DNA from: Hymenobacter citatus
GTDB taxonomy: Bacteria; Bacteroidota; Bacteroidia; Cytophagales; Hymenobacteraceae
DNA length: 64,000 nt
Assembly: GCF_014333615.1 (NCBI RefSeq)
Contig: NZ_JACSCY010000011.1
Location: forward strand, 62,001-126,000
Direction of reading: 5' to 3'
The notes under the pieces are model-generated. The model saw nothing but the letters and a program-made list of their open reading frames with translations. It made no database searches and was not told the origin of the DNA. Position numbers and translations under genes: made by a program. This document shows positions 47,688 through 56,951 of the stretch, one piece after another (the stretch's first letter is position 1; each line of letters opens with the position of its first letter).

Positions 47688-50600
47688 ATGAACAACAATT
47701 ACATGTGGTATCACTCGTCTGTGCCAGCTACGGCCCGGCAAACGAGTAGCCGCCAAACCTGGCATGTGACTTTGCTGATGGTTCTGGCGGCTTTGTTTGT
47801 TTTTCTCCCTTTTTCCGGTCTGGCGCAAGCTACCCGGTCTATTTCGGGTAGAGTAACAGACGCTAATTCTAACGCTTTGCCAGGCGTTACGATTATCATT
47901 CCCGGCACCACCGTCGGCACTAGCTCCGGCTCCGATGGTTCGTTTGAGCTGCAAGTGCCCGCAGCTACCACTACCCTGGCGATTTCGTCGGTAGGCTACA
48001 CCTCGCAGCGCGTCGACATCACGGGTAAGTCTACCGTGCAAATCAGCTTGCAGGAAGACTCCAAGGCTTTGGGCGATGTGGTGGTGGTAGGCTACGGTAC
48101 GGCCCGCAAGGAGGACGTGACCGGCTCCGTGACGACTCTGACGGAAAAGGAGTTTAACCGGGGCACTTTCACCTCGCCCGACCAGCTGATTCAGGGCCGG
48201 GTATCGGGTGTGCAGGTGAGCAACAACAGCGGCCAGCCCGGCGGACCGGCCACTGTTCGCATCCGCGGCAACTCGGCTGTAACGGGCACCGGTCAGCCGC
48301 TGTATGTAGTAGATGGCGTGCCGCTTGATGGCCGTACGGCCCGGCCGGGCCTGGTGGCTTCTACCGATGTAGGCGCGGGCGCAGATAGCAACCCGCTCAA
48401 CTTCCTCAACCCCGACGATGTGGAGGCAGTAACCGTGTTGAAAGACGCTTCGGCTACGGCTATCTACGGTTCACGGGCGGCCTATGGCGTAGTGCTGATT
48501 ACCACGAAAAAAGGCAAAAGCGGCGCTCCGATCCTGAACGTGGGCATCTCCAATGGTTTCTCTACCCTGCTGCGGCGGCCCGAGTTCCTGAATGCCAGCC
48601 AGTATCGTGAGGCTATCACCTATTATGGTGCTCCGGCTGCCAACGACAAAGGTGGCGATGTGGATGCGCTCAAAGAGATTCTGCGCACCGGCTACCTCCA
48701 GAACTACAACGTAGCCATGAGCGGGGGCGGCGAAACCGGCCGTTACCGCCTCTCTATTGGCTACCTCGACCAAAATGGTATTGTAAAGAAGACAGGGTTT
48801 AAAAAGTACAGCGCCAACCTGTCTACCAACTTTCAGTTTCTAGAAAGCAAAAAGCTTGGGCTGGATGTGAACATTGCCACCAGCCAGTTCCGCGAGCAAT
48901 TGGCCAACATCACGACAGATGCCGGCTTCCGGGGCAGTCTCATTGGCCAGGCGTTGCAGTGGAACCCTACCCAACCCTTGCGCAACCCCGATGGCACGCT
49001 GTTCGTGCAGCCCGGCGACGTGGTAAACCCCGTAGCCAGCCAGGAGTACTACAACGACAACTCCCGGGTGACAACCATTTTGGCCAGTGCCGCTCCCTAC
49101 TACAAGTTCACGGACTGGCTTCAGTATCGGATGCTGGTGAGCGTCAACTACAACACCGGCGAGCGGCGTACCTCCATTGATCAGCGCCTTATCAACTACC
49201 CTGGTATTCAAAATCAAGGTTTCGCCAGCATTGGCCAAAATGAACTGACGACCCAGCAAATTGCGCATACCCTCACCTTCAACAAGCAGGTGACTGATGG
49301 CTTGAACATCAACGCGCTCCTGGGCTACGAATACACGAAGTTTGCGAACCAGGGCTCCAACGTGAATGCGTACGGCAACCCCGAGCAAGGTGGCTTCGGT
49401 AACTATGGCCTCGATTACACGAACTACATTCAGAGCGCTTCCTCGGGGTCTCGTTTGCTGTCCTCTTTCGTTGATCCTTCCTCGGAGCTACAGTCTGTAT
49501 TTGGCCGGGCCATTCTGAACTACAAAGACCGGTACGTGCTAACCGGCACGCTGCGCCGGGACGAGAGCAGCAAGTTTGGTCCGAACAACCGGGTAGGCTA
49601 CTTCCCTTCTTTCGCTATTGCCTGGGATCTGAGCCAGGAGTCTTTCTTCCCAACGGAGCGTCTTACCCAGTTGAAGCTGCGGGCTGGCTACGGCCGCACC
49701 GGCAACCAGGAATTCCCGGCTGGCTCGGCTCAGGGGCGCTACTCCTTCAACAACCTGGGTGCCCAGGCGCCCCTCAACGATGCCAACCCAAACCTGAAAT
49801 GGCAGTCGGATGCGCAGTACAACGCTGGTATTGATGTAGGGGTGTTCAACAACCGCTTAACCCTTACGGCCGACTACTTCTACAAAACCACCACCGACTT
49901 GCTGTTTCCGCAGCTGCCAGGCCAGCCTGCGCCGCCAGTGCAGGCCATTCGCTGGACTAACCTCGATGGTGAGATTGTGAACCGCGGGGTAGAGCTGGCG
50001 CTGGGTACTACCATCGTAACCAATGAGAAGGTAGAGGTAGGCTTTAATGCCAACGCTACCTTCATCCACAACGAAGTGAAAAACCTGCGGACGGCCGATA
50101 TCACCACTGGGGCCATCAACGGCCAAGGGTTGTCGGGCGTGTTGGCGCAGCTCATCACGAGCGGCTACCCCATCAACGCCTTCTTCCTACCCCAATATAC
50201 CGGCCTCAATGAGCAGGGCTTAGCCAATACGCCTGGCGCCATTGCTTACTCTGGTAGCCCCAACCCGAAGACACTGCTAGGCCTGAGCACCAACATCCGC
50301 TACGGCAAACTTTCGCTGGTTGCGAACATGACCGGTGCCTTTGGGCAGTACATCTACAATAACACGCTCAACGCGGTAGGGAACGTAGGTCAGATTGGAG
50401 CAGGCAAAAACATTGCGCTTTCCACCTTCGAAAATCCAGTAAAAGAATCTATTGGCAACCCCTCGGCGGCTACTACCCGCTACCTCGAAAAGGGCAACTA
50501 CCTGAAGATGTCGAACCTAACGCTGGCGTACTCCTTCGGCAACATTGGTTCGGTGTTTAAAGGCGCCCGCGTGTATGCTACGGGCCAAAACCTGTTCGTC

Positions 50601-50738
50601 ATCACCAAATACGACGGTTTCGACCCTGAGATTAATACCATTAAGCGAGGAGCCAACCAGGTGCCTTCTGTGGGCATTGACTACCTGGCTTACCCAAGCG
50701 CCCGCACCTTCACGTTCGGCGTCAACTTCTCCCTGTAA
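47688..50738 (+). CDS. SusC/RagA-type TonB-dependent outer-membrane transporter
   Basis: A 1016-residue outer-membrane transporter for glycans or oligosaccharides. After a long N-terminal signal region ending LFVFLPFSGLAQA there is a CarboxypepD-like domain (RSISGRVTDANSNALPGVT), then the plug with GDVVVVGYGTARKEDVTGSV and QLIQGRVSGVQVSNNSGQPG, and the barrel to the C-terminal SARTFTFGVNFSL. It pairs with the SusD gene 21 bp downstream. With the GH65 gene the locus probably imports a short alpha-glucoside; this is inferred from the enzyme family. Confidence 0.95.
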   Translation: MNNNYMWYHSSVPATARQTSSRQTWHVTLLMVLAALFVFLPFSGLAQATRSISGRVTDANSNALPGVTIIIPGTTVGTSSGSDGSFELQVPAATTTLAISSVGYTSQRVDITGKSTVQISLQEDSKALGDVVVVGYGTARKEDVTGSVTTLTEKEFNRGTFTSPDQLIQGRVSGVQVSNNSGQPGGPATVRIRGNSAVTGTGQPLYVVDGVPLDGRTARPGLVASTDVGAGADSNPLNFLNPDDVEAVTVLKDASATAIYGSRAAYGVVLITTKKGKSGAPILNVGISNGFSTLLRRPEFLNASQYREAITYYGAPAANDKGGDVDALKEILRTGYLQNYNVAMSGGGETGRYRLSIGYLDQNGIVKKTGFKKYSANLSTNFQFLESKKLGLDVNIATSQFREQLANITTDAGFRGSLIGQALQWNPTQPLRNPDGTLFVQPGDVVNPVASQEYYNDNSRVTTILASAAPYYKFTDWLQYRMLVSVNYNTGERRTSIDQRLINYPGIQNQGFASIGQNELTTQQIAHTLTFNKQVTDGLNINALLGYEYTKFANQGSNVNAYGNPEQGGFGNYGLDYTNYIQSASSGSRLLSSFVDPSSELQSVFGRAILNYKDRYVLTGTLRRDESSKFGPNNRVGYFPSFAIAWDLSQESFFPTERLTQLKLRAGYGRTGNQEFPAGSAQGRYSFNNLGAQAPLNDANPNLKWQSDAQYNAGIDVGVFNNRLTLTADYFYKTTTDLLFPQLPGQPAPPVQAIRWTNLDGEIVNRGVELALGTTIVTNEKVEVGFNANATFIHNEVKNLRTADITTGAINGQGLSGVLAQLITSGYPINAFFLPQYTGLNEQGLANTPGAIAYSGSPNPKTLLGLSTNIRYGKLSLVANMTGAFGQYIYNNTLNAVGNVGQIGAGKNIALSTFENPVKESIGNPSAATTRYLEKGNYLKMSNLTLAYSFGNIGSVFKGARVYATGQNLFVITKYDGFDPEINTIKRGANQVPSVGIDYLAYPSARTFTFGVNFSL

Positions 50739-50759
50739 CCTCTCAGTTCTTTACACATC

Positions 50760-52325
50760 ATGACGTACCATAAGTTTACGCGTGCGGCTGCCTTGCTGGC
50801 CGTGCTTCAGCTGGCTAATAGCTGCGACGTTAGTGAAAGGCTAGCGGGCCAACTAAGTGATTCCCAAATTCCGGCGGGCGACCCTGCTGCCCTGCTCACC
50901 GGCGTATACAACGCCCAACGCGACCCAATCCAAGGCTGCGTGAGCGTATTTGCGCTAGAGGAAGTATCAACCGATGCCCGGATTATGCCTACCCGTGGGC
51001 CAGACTGGGACGACAACGGCAAATGGAGGGAGCTGTTCAACCATACCTGGACTCCCAACAACGAGCGGGTACGCGACACGTTTACGCAGCTCGAGGGCAT
51101 CATTTATTCCTCTACCGACCTGTTGCGCTTTGAGCCCAGCACGCAGCAGCAGGCCGAGGCCCGCTTCATTCGGGCGTGGGCTACCTATCTGCTGCTCGAC
51201 CTCTACGACCAGGTGTTGTACCGTGACCCCGGCGAAAACCTGGGTACGCAGGCACGGGTACGCAAAGGCACCGAAGCGCTTGATTTTGTTCTGAGCGAAA
51301 TCAATGCCGTGCAGAAAGACCTGCCTGATGGACCAGCCGGCCGCGCTAATAAAGATGCTGCCCGGGCCCTGCTGATGAAGTGCTACCTCAACAAAGGGGT
51401 GTACGCCAACCGCCAAGCGCCTACCTTCAGTGCGGCCGATATGAACCAGGTGATTAAACTGGCCGATGAGATTATCAACAGCGGCAAGTACTCATTCGCC
51501 CCCAGCGTTTTCGACAATTTTGCGCCCAACAACACCGTCATCGGCCGCGAAAACATCTTCACGCAGGAAAACACCTTCGGCAACGCCGGGCCCACGCGCG
51601 ACTTCTGGAAGTTTGTGTCGCACTACAACATGGCGCCCGTCAACGGCTATAACGGGCCGGCTACTACTTCTGAATTTTACAGCCTGTTTGAGGCCAACGA
51701 CAAACGGCGGGGCGTGGCTTACAAAACGGATGGTGGGCCACCCAACCCCGGCAACCGCATCAATGTGGGCTTTCTGGTTGGTCAGCAATACGACCTCACT
51801 ACCGGGGCTATCGTTAGAACCCGCAGCGGAGCTCCTTTGATGTTCACCCAGGATATCAACCTCTTTGAAACGGGTGCTGATCTGGAGTCGAAAGGTATAC
51901 GTCCCATCAAATACCCCGTCGACTACGTGAGCGAGGCCAAGGGCGGCAACGGATGCGAGAATGACCACGTGACCTTCCGCCTGGCCGATGTGCTCTTGAT
52001 GAAGGCCGAAGCCATTTTGCGGGGAGGCACGCCTACCTCTGCCGGGCCGTATGGTGGCACGGCCCTGGCCATCGTCAACTCCATTCGCACTGACCCAGGC
52101 CGTGGAGCCAGCGCCTTCACCACACTCACGCTCGATATGCTCCTCGCAGAACGCGGCCGGGAGTTATACGGCGAGTCGTGGCGCCGGCAGGATATGATTC
52201 GCTTCGGCAAGTTTCTGCTACCCCGCAAAGACAAGCCCCAAAGCGACCCAAAGTACCTGATCTATCCTATTCCCAAGTCTCAGGTCGACATCAACTCCAA
52301 CATCACGCAGAACCCAGGGTACTAA
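50760..52325 (+). CDS. SusD/RagB-type glycan-binding lipoprotein
   Basis: A 521-residue surface lipoprotein that caps the SusC barrel. The signal MTYHKFTRAAALLAVLQLAN ends at the lipobox Cys in ANSCD. It has TPR-like helices (RFIRAWATYLLLDLYDQVLY), then NDHVTFRLADVLLMKAEAIL and LLAERGRELYGESWRRQDMIRFG, the SusD C-terminal signature. It lies 21 bp after susC, on one transcript. Confidence 0.95.
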   Translation: MTYHKFTRAAALLAVLQLANSCDVSERLAGQLSDSQIPAGDPAALLTGVYNAQRDPIQGCVSVFALEEVSTDARIMPTRGPDWDDNGKWRELFNHTWTPNNERVRDTFTQLEGIIYSSTDLLRFEPSTQQQAEARFIRAWATYLLLDLYDQVLYRDPGENLGTQARVRKGTEALDFVLSEINAVQKDLPDGPAGRANKDAARALLMKCYLNKGVYANRQAPTFSAADMNQVIKLADEIINSGKYSFAPSVFDNFAPNNTVIGRENIFTQENTFGNAGPTRDFWKFVSHYNMAPVNGYNGPATTSEFYSLFEANDKRRGVAYKTDGGPPNPGNRINVGFLVGQQYDLTTGAIVRTRSGAPLMFTQDINLFETGADLESKGIRPIKYPVDYVSEAKGGNGCENDHVTFRLADVLLMKAEAILRGGTPTSAGPYGGTALAIVNSIRTDPGRGASAFTTLTLDMLLAERGRELYGESWRRQDMIRFGKFLLPRKDKPQSDPKYLIYPIPKSQVDINSNITQNPGY

Positions 52326-52350
52326 TCCTTGGGTAGGTAGTGCATGATAG

Positions 52351-52446
52351 AACGTCATGCTGAACGGAATGAAGTTTCCTATGTGCTGTGGTACCCTTGC
52401 CGGACTGTACCCGCACTTCAGGCTTCAGGCCGTTTAGCATGACGTT
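52351..52446. repeat. Palindromic element between susD and the GH65 gene
   Basis: A 96-bp inverted repeat with ends AACGTCATGCTGAACG and CGTTTAGCATGACGTT (52351-52366 with 52431-52446), matching further inward (GAAGTTT and GCTTCAGG). It is the third element of this kind in the window and lies between two genes expected to be co-transcribed. Confidence 0.75.
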
Positions 52447-52495
52447 TTATTGTGTCTTCTCTATTCGCTGCTACACCTTTTCTTTTGCTTACACG

Positions 52496-54541
52496 ATGCG
52501 TCTTTCCCTACCCTCCTCCCTTGCGGCCCTGCTCCTGTTGCTTTGCTTGCCATCAGTCGCACAATCGCCCGACCCGTGGGTGCTATCGGCCGACAAAGTG
52601 GATCCGGCGGCTTATTACGGCGTGACGGTGGCCAACGGTATGCTGGGCGTGGTGTCGTCGCCCGAGCCGTTTAAGGTGAAAAGCGTGGTGCTGGCTGGCG
52701 CCTACGACCAGTATGGCCGGGGTAGGGTCAGCAATTTCCTCAACGGCTTCAACCTGCTGAACATGTACTTGGAAATTGACGGTCGGCGGCTGGGCCCGGC
52801 CGACGCCCGCAACTTCCGGCAGCAGCTCGATATGCGGGGCGCCTCGCTTACCACCACCTTCGACTATGGCGACAAGGCAACCATCAGCTACACCTACCGC
52901 GCCTTGCGACACCTCCCCTACTGCGTGCTGATGGACGTAACCATCACCGCCAAAAAAGACCTCACCCTAACGGCCGCCAGCGTAATGGAAGCTCCTGATG
53001 CGCTACGCGACGTGCAGAACTACTACAACGAAATCGACCGCCCGCACGTCACCATCAGCCTGCTTACCTCCACAGCCCGCAGCCCTACCGGTAAGCTGCA
53101 ACTGTGCGCCAGCACTAGCTTCTTATTCTCGGAACCGCACGGGCAGGAGCCGCGTGTCATTCATGAGATGTGGGACAGCAACATGCACCTGATGAAGTTC
53201 GGCAAAACGCTGAAGGCGGGGCAGGCTTATACCTACGGTGTGACGGGCGCTACCCTCACCTCCGCCCACGACGCCGACCCCTTGAATCAGGTAGAGCGCC
53301 TCACGGTGTTTGCCCGGCTGGAAGGCAAGGAGCGTCTACTGGCTTTCCACCAGAAAGCCTGGCAAGACCTGTGGCAAAGCGACATTCAGATTACCGGCGA
53401 CGCGCAGGCCCAGCAGGACGTGCACAGCATGCTCTACCACCTCTACAGCTTCTCGCGGGCCGGCACCGATTTTTCGCCTTCGCCCATGGGCCTCTCGGGC
53501 TTGGGCTACAACGGCCACGTGTTCTGGGATACGGATCTGTGGATGTTTCCGGCCCTACTGGTGCTGCACCCCGAAATTGCGAAGTCGCTGGTGGAATACC
53601 GGTTCAACCGGCTGGAAGCAGCCCGGCGCAACGCGTTTGCGCACGGCTACCAGGGCGCCATGTTTCCGTGGGAAAGTGCCGACTCGGGCGTGGAGGAAAC
53701 GCCGGTGTGGGCGCTGAGCGGGCCGTTTGAGCACCATATCTCGGCCGATGTGGCGCTGGCCGCCTGGCAATATTACTGCGTGACGCAGGACAGAGCCTGG
53801 CTCCGCGAGAAAGGCTGGCCCATCTTGCAAGCCACCGCCGACTTTTGGGCCAGCAGGGTAGAGCGCAACGGCCCCGGCCACTACGACATCAAGAACGTGG
53901 TAGCCGCCGATGAGTGGGCTGAAAACGTGGACAACAACGCCTTCACCAATGCCGCCGCCAAAGTAAATCTGCAAAATGCCACTGCCGCGGCCAAGCTGCT
54001 AGGCCTACCCGCCAACCCCGACTGGGCGCTGGTGGCCCAAAACATTCCTATCCTGCGCCTACCCAATGGCGTGACACAGGAACACGCCACCTACCAAGGC
54101 GAGGGCATCAAGCAGGGCGACGTCAATTTACTGGCCTACCCGCTGAAGGTGATTACCGATCCAGCACAAATCAGAAAAGACCTGGAGTACTACGAAACCC
54201 GCGTGCCCAACGAAGGCACTCCGGCCATGACCCAGGCCATTTTTGCCTTGCTCTATGCCCGCCTGGGCGATGGTGCAAAGGCGCGGCAGTTTTTTCGGGA
54301 TGCATACGAGCCTAATCTGCTGCCGCCATTCCGGGTTATTGCCGAAACCAAGGGCGGCACAAACCCCTACTTTGCTACGGGCGCGGGCGGGGTACTGCAA
54401 GCCGTGCTAATGGGCTTTGGCGGGCTTGACATTACACCCGCTGGCATTGTGCAACGCAAAACCACGTTGCCTACCGGCTGGCAATCGGTGAAGATAACGG
54501 GGATAGGTCCGCAGCACAAAACGTATTCTGTTGCCCGCTGA
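52496..54541 (+). CDS. Exported glycoside hydrolase family 65 protein
   Basis: GH65 enzymes split or phosphorolyse alpha-glucosides such as maltose, trehalose or kojibiose. From the ATG at 52496 the protein has 681 residues with signal peptide MRLSLPSSLAALLLLLCLPSVA. It has the N-terminal beta-sandwich, then the (alpha/alpha)6 barrel with GHVFWDTDLWMFPALLVLHP, GAMFPWESADSGVEETP and the general-acid motif AADEWAENVDNNAFTN with Glu at about residue 473. A start 36 codons upstream lies in the repeat and is rejected. Being exported and next to SusCD suggests it acts in the periplasm. Hydrolase or phosphorylase cannot be decided here. Confidence 0.9.
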   Translation: MRLSLPSSLAALLLLLCLPSVAQSPDPWVLSADKVDPAAYYGVTVANGMLGVVSSPEPFKVKSVVLAGAYDQYGRGRVSNFLNGFNLLNMYLEIDGRRLGPADARNFRQQLDMRGASLTTTFDYGDKATISYTYRALRHLPYCVLMDVTITAKKDLTLTAASVMEAPDALRDVQNYYNEIDRPHVTISLLTSTARSPTGKLQLCASTSFLFSEPHGQEPRVIHEMWDSNMHLMKFGKTLKAGQAYTYGVTGATLTSAHDADPLNQVERLTVFARLEGKERLLAFHQKAWQDLWQSDIQITGDAQAQQDVHSMLYHLYSFSRAGTDFSPSPMGLSGLGYNGHVFWDTDLWMFPALLVLHPEIAKSLVEYRFNRLEAARRNAFAHGYQGAMFPWESADSGVEETPVWALSGPFEHHISADVALAAWQYYCVTQDRAWLREKGWPILQATADFWASRVERNGPGHYDIKNVVAADEWAENVDNNAFTNAAAKVNLQNATAAAKLLGLPANPDWALVAQNIPILRLPNGVTQEHATYQGEGIKQGDVNLLAYPLKVITDPAQIRKDLEYYETRVPNEGTPAMTQAIFALLYARLGDGAKARQFFRDAYEPNLLPPFRVIAETKGGTNPYFATGAGGVLQAVLMGFGGLDITPAGIVQRKTTLPTGWQSVKITGIGPQHKTYSVAR

Positions 54542-54555
54542 TGTTGCTAGCTAGT

Positions 54556-55650
54556 CTACCGTATGGTTTGCTGCCGCAGCCAGGTCAGCAAGTCGCTTAC
54601 GTAGCCGGGAGCCGGCTGGGGCCACTGCCACTGGCCTTGGGCATTGGTGTAGCCTACCACCGTCAGGTTGCGGTTGGCATTAGGGTAGAGGCGCACGGTG
54701 CTGGCCCTACCCTTCAGCGCCGGGCGCAGGTATCGGACACTCTCCCGCACATTCAGGGTAGTATCGGCCGCGCCGTAGAGGCCCAACACGGGCAGCTGCC
54801 GAGCCAGTAGCTGGAATGGCTGCGCCTGAGCCCGCGACACGACGGGCACGCCTTCCAGCACCGCAAACCGGCATTTGGATTGGGCTTGCAACGCCGCTTG
54901 CGTAGCCAGCGCCGCATTGGCACCGCGCACCCACAAGCCCACATGGGCCGTATCGATGCTGCTCTCGGTGCGGCAGGCGGCTAGCCCGGCACTGGTGGTA
55001 TGGTAGGCCACCGAATCGGCCGCATTGGCTGAATCGGCGGCTACGGCTGGCAGGAGTAGCACCACGAAGCCGTGGCGGGCCAGCAAGTCGGCGCGGGTAG
55101 CGGCGGCGCCTGCCGTAGCCTGGTCGGGTAGTATCACCACTGCCGGGTAGCGCAGCGCCGTATCCTGCGGAATCAGCAGCGAGGCCATAGACTTGACCGC
55201 CAGCCCTGGAAGCCGTACCGACTGCTCGCGATAGGGCCGCGGGGCCGCTTGCCCGCGCCGTACCCACACAAACTGTGTCTGAATGGTGTCCCAGGTGAAA
55301 ATGCCGCGCAGGAAGTCGCCCTCGCGCACAGCATTCACCGTGATGCTACCCGGCTGCCCTGGCTGCTGCTCGAAGTGCAGCTGCGGCTCCCGGTAGCGCA
55401 GGTTGGCCACGGGAAAACTGATACCAGGAATTTCGGGGAAGTGCATGTCGGCCTGAATCTGGCCCGGCGTTGTTTCGCGCACATCCAGTACCACCCGCAA
55501 ATCGGTGCCTTGATACGTAACGGGTCCCTCAAAGTGACCCGTCAGAACCGGCAAATCCGCTTTCTCGGGCTGACTTGAACAGGCACTCAACAGCAGTATT
55601 ATGCTCAGCCATCCTACCCGGCATAGCACCTCTACCCCCACCGCCGACAT
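54556..55650 (-). CDS. Alpha/beta-hydrolase-fold lipoprotein lacking the nucleophile
   Basis: From the ATG at 55650 the product has 364 residues with signal MSAVGVEVLCRVGWLSIILL and lipobox LLSAC. A beta-rich N-terminal domain (to about 150) is followed by an alpha/beta hydrolase-like domain (YPAVVILPDQATAGAAATRA, then GLYGAADTTLNVRESVRYL). The nucleophile elbow, normally G-x-S-x-G, reads VGLWVRGANAAL, so the catalytic Ser is absent. It may have lost activity or act as a binding protein. The -7 box at 55697 makes the longer start at 55692 unlikely. Convergent with the GH65 gene. Confidence 0.7.
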   Translation of the reverse strand: MSAVGVEVLCRVGWLSIILLLSACSSQPEKADLPVLTGHFEGPVTYQGTDLRVVLDVRETTPGQIQADMHFPEIPGISFPVANLRYREPQLHFEQQPGQPGSITVNAVREGDFLRGIFTWDTIQTQFVWVRRGQAAPRPYREQSVRLPGLAVKSMASLLIPQDTALRYPAVVILPDQATAGAAATRADLLARHGFVVLLLPAVAADSANAADSVAYHTTSAGLAACRTESSIDTAHVGLWVRGANAALATQAALQAQSKCRFAVLEGVPVVSRAQAQPFQLLARQLPVLGLYGAADTTLNVRESVRYLRPALKGRASTVRLYPNANRNLTVVGYTNAQGQWQWPQPAPGYVSDLLTWLRQQTIR

Positions 55651-55696
55651 GGTTATTCTTAGTACCGATATACTTTTGGTAAGATTATTCACACCA

Positions 55697-55704
55697 CAAA
55701 GGTA
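55697..55704 (-). promoter_or_regulatory. -7 element of the hydrolase-like lipoprotein gene
   Basis: TACCTTTG on the minus strand, 47 bp before the ATG at 55650. No clear -33 TTG. It places the transcription start at about 55691. Confidence 0.45.
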
Positions 55705-55738
55705 ACGCTGCCACCGAATGCATCGTATCCGGCCGCCC

Positions 55739-56275
55739 TCATAGCCCTTTGCGCAGAATTAAATCTGTCTGCACATCAGAGCCCAGCGTGAAGTCGTGCT
55801 GGCCAATTTCTTTGAAGCCGAACCGTTTGTAAAAGCCAATAGCGCGCGTATTTCGCTCCCACACGCCCAGCACCACCGTGCGGCATCCGTGCGCCCGAGC
55901 TTCTTCTAGGGTCCGGCGCATCAGGGCAGCACCTAAGCCAGTGCCTACCCAATCTTCGCGCACGTAGAGGCGCGCTATTTCCAGGCGGTTATCCACCGCT
56001 TTGCCCGGTTCCAAGCCCAGGTCCGATTTCAAACGGAGCATAGCATAGCCCACTAGCTCCTGCTGCATTTGAGCTAACAGGAAAATGACACTGGGATCTT
56101 GCAGCTCCTGTAGCTGTTGCTCTGCCCCGAAGGTAGTCGCCAAGTAGGCGTCCATGTCAGCAGGTGTATTATCGGCAGCAAACGTCTCATAAAACGTCTG
56201 GCGACCCAAGGCAGCGAGCTTCTCGGCCGTTTCGGGGGTGCGCTTTGCTACCAGTATGCGAAGGGGTAGGGACAT
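55739..56275 (-). CDS. GNAT family N-acetyltransferase
   Basis: A 178-residue acetyltransferase from the ATG at 56275 (MSLPLRILVAKRTPETAEKL). The acetyl-CoA motif is LYVREDWVGTGLGAALMRRT (motif A, R/Q-x2-G-x-G/A), followed by RTVVLGVWERNTRAIGFYKRFGF, the motif B region. Substrate unknown. It is read after the two small membrane genes and may belong to the same transcript. Confidence 0.9.
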   Translation of the reverse strand: MSLPLRILVAKRTPETAEKLAALGRQTFYETFAADNTPADMDAYLATTFGAEQQLQELQDPSVIFLLAQMQQELVGYAMLRLKSDLGLEPGKAVDNRLEIARLYVREDWVGTGLGAALMRRTLEEARAHGCRTVVLGVWERNTRAIGFYKRFGFKEIGQHDFTLGSDVQTDLILRKGL

Positions 56276-56288
56276 AACTCTAGTGAAA

Positions 56289-56516
56289 TCAACGACGCAG
56301 GCGACGAATGCCCCATCTTCCAAGCCACAAAGATACCAGTATGGCCAGTGCCAGCGTCAGCAGGTAGCCAATGGTATTGCCGGTAGCTAAACTGGTAGTA
56401 GGCGCTGCCGGGGGAGCCATTAGATACGTGATGGTGCTTACTAACACGCGCACCAGTAGAGCAGCGCTCAGTAGCAGCGCCACAACGCCCAGCAGTTTCG
56501 GCACAACAGGACTCAA
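56289..56516 (-). CDS. Small membrane protein A (two helices)
   Basis: A 75-residue product with two hydrophobic segments, about 5-33 (VPKLLGVVALLLSAALLVRVL) and 48-66 (TIGYLLTLALAILVSLWLG), and a basic C-terminal end. No family recognised. It overlaps the next upstream gene by 4 bp, a coupled pair with similar size and topology. Confidence 0.65.
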   Translation of the reverse strand: MSPVVPKLLGVVALLLSAALLVRVLVSTITYLMAPPAAPTTSLATGNTIGYLLTLALAILVSLWLGRWGIRRLRR

Positions 56517-56740
56517 TCCAGCAGATTATTTTTGCCGCGACGCATTTCCCAACCGGCCCGCAAAAAGTAGCCCGCCAGAATTAGCAAGGCAATATTGATG
56601 ACAAAGCCGAAGGTATTGAAATTGCCTGCCTGCCACTCGGTGTAGCGGCCAAACAACAAGTACAGTTCCACCAGTAGCAGTACGCCACCAACCAGCAAAT
56701 GAATAGTACCGCCGGAGCGAGAATTGGGCGTTGCAGCCAT
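56513..56740 (-). CDS. Small membrane protein B (two helices)
   Basis: A 75-residue product from the ATG at 56740 (MAATPNSRSGGTIHLL). Hydrophobic segments at about 12-30 and 44-64 (FGFVINIALLILAGYFLRAG) end in a basic tail. Its stop overlaps the start of protein A by 4 bp. A longer reading from 56815 would run toward the tRNA promoter region and is less likely. Function unknown. Confidence 0.65.
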   Translation of the reverse strand: MAATPNSRSGGTIHLLVGGVLLLVELYLLFGRYTEWQAGNFNTFGFVINIALLILAGYFLRAGWEMRRGKNNLLD

Positions 56741-56820
56741 AATTGAAAGAAAGAAGCGGTTGGGAACCAGAGAGGCGCTTGCCAGCGCAAGCAACCTATA
56801 GAAACCCATACGCACAAGTA

Positions 56821-56850
56821 TTGGAAATTGGTTTCTGCGGTGTATTTTTG
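56821..56850 (+). promoter_or_regulatory. Promoter of tRNA-Gly(CCC)
   Basis: TTG (56821-56823), 19 bp, TATTTTTG (56843-56850): a full match to the Bacteroidota promoter, 17 bp before the tRNA. Confidence 0.82.
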
Positions 56851-56867
56851 CCTTACCAAGTATTTCA

Positions 56868-56940
56868 GCGAGAGTAGCTCAGTTGGTAGAGCATCAGCTT
56901 CCCAAGCTGAGGGTCGCGAGTTCGAGCCTCGTTTCTCGCT
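56868..56940 (+). tRNA. tRNA-Gly (CCC)
   Basis: Acceptor GCGAGAG pairs with TTCTCGC (one G-U), discriminator T. The anticodon arm TCAGC-TTCCCAA-GCTGA gives anticodon CCC. T-loop TTCGAGC present. A complete single-gene unit with promoter and terminator. Confidence 0.95.
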
Positions 56941-56951
56941 CATTTGTATAA

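Noticed and set aside
52388-52495. Upstream start for the GH65 gene
   Set aside because: It lies in the palindromic repeat, and the signal peptide begins only at the ATG at 52496.
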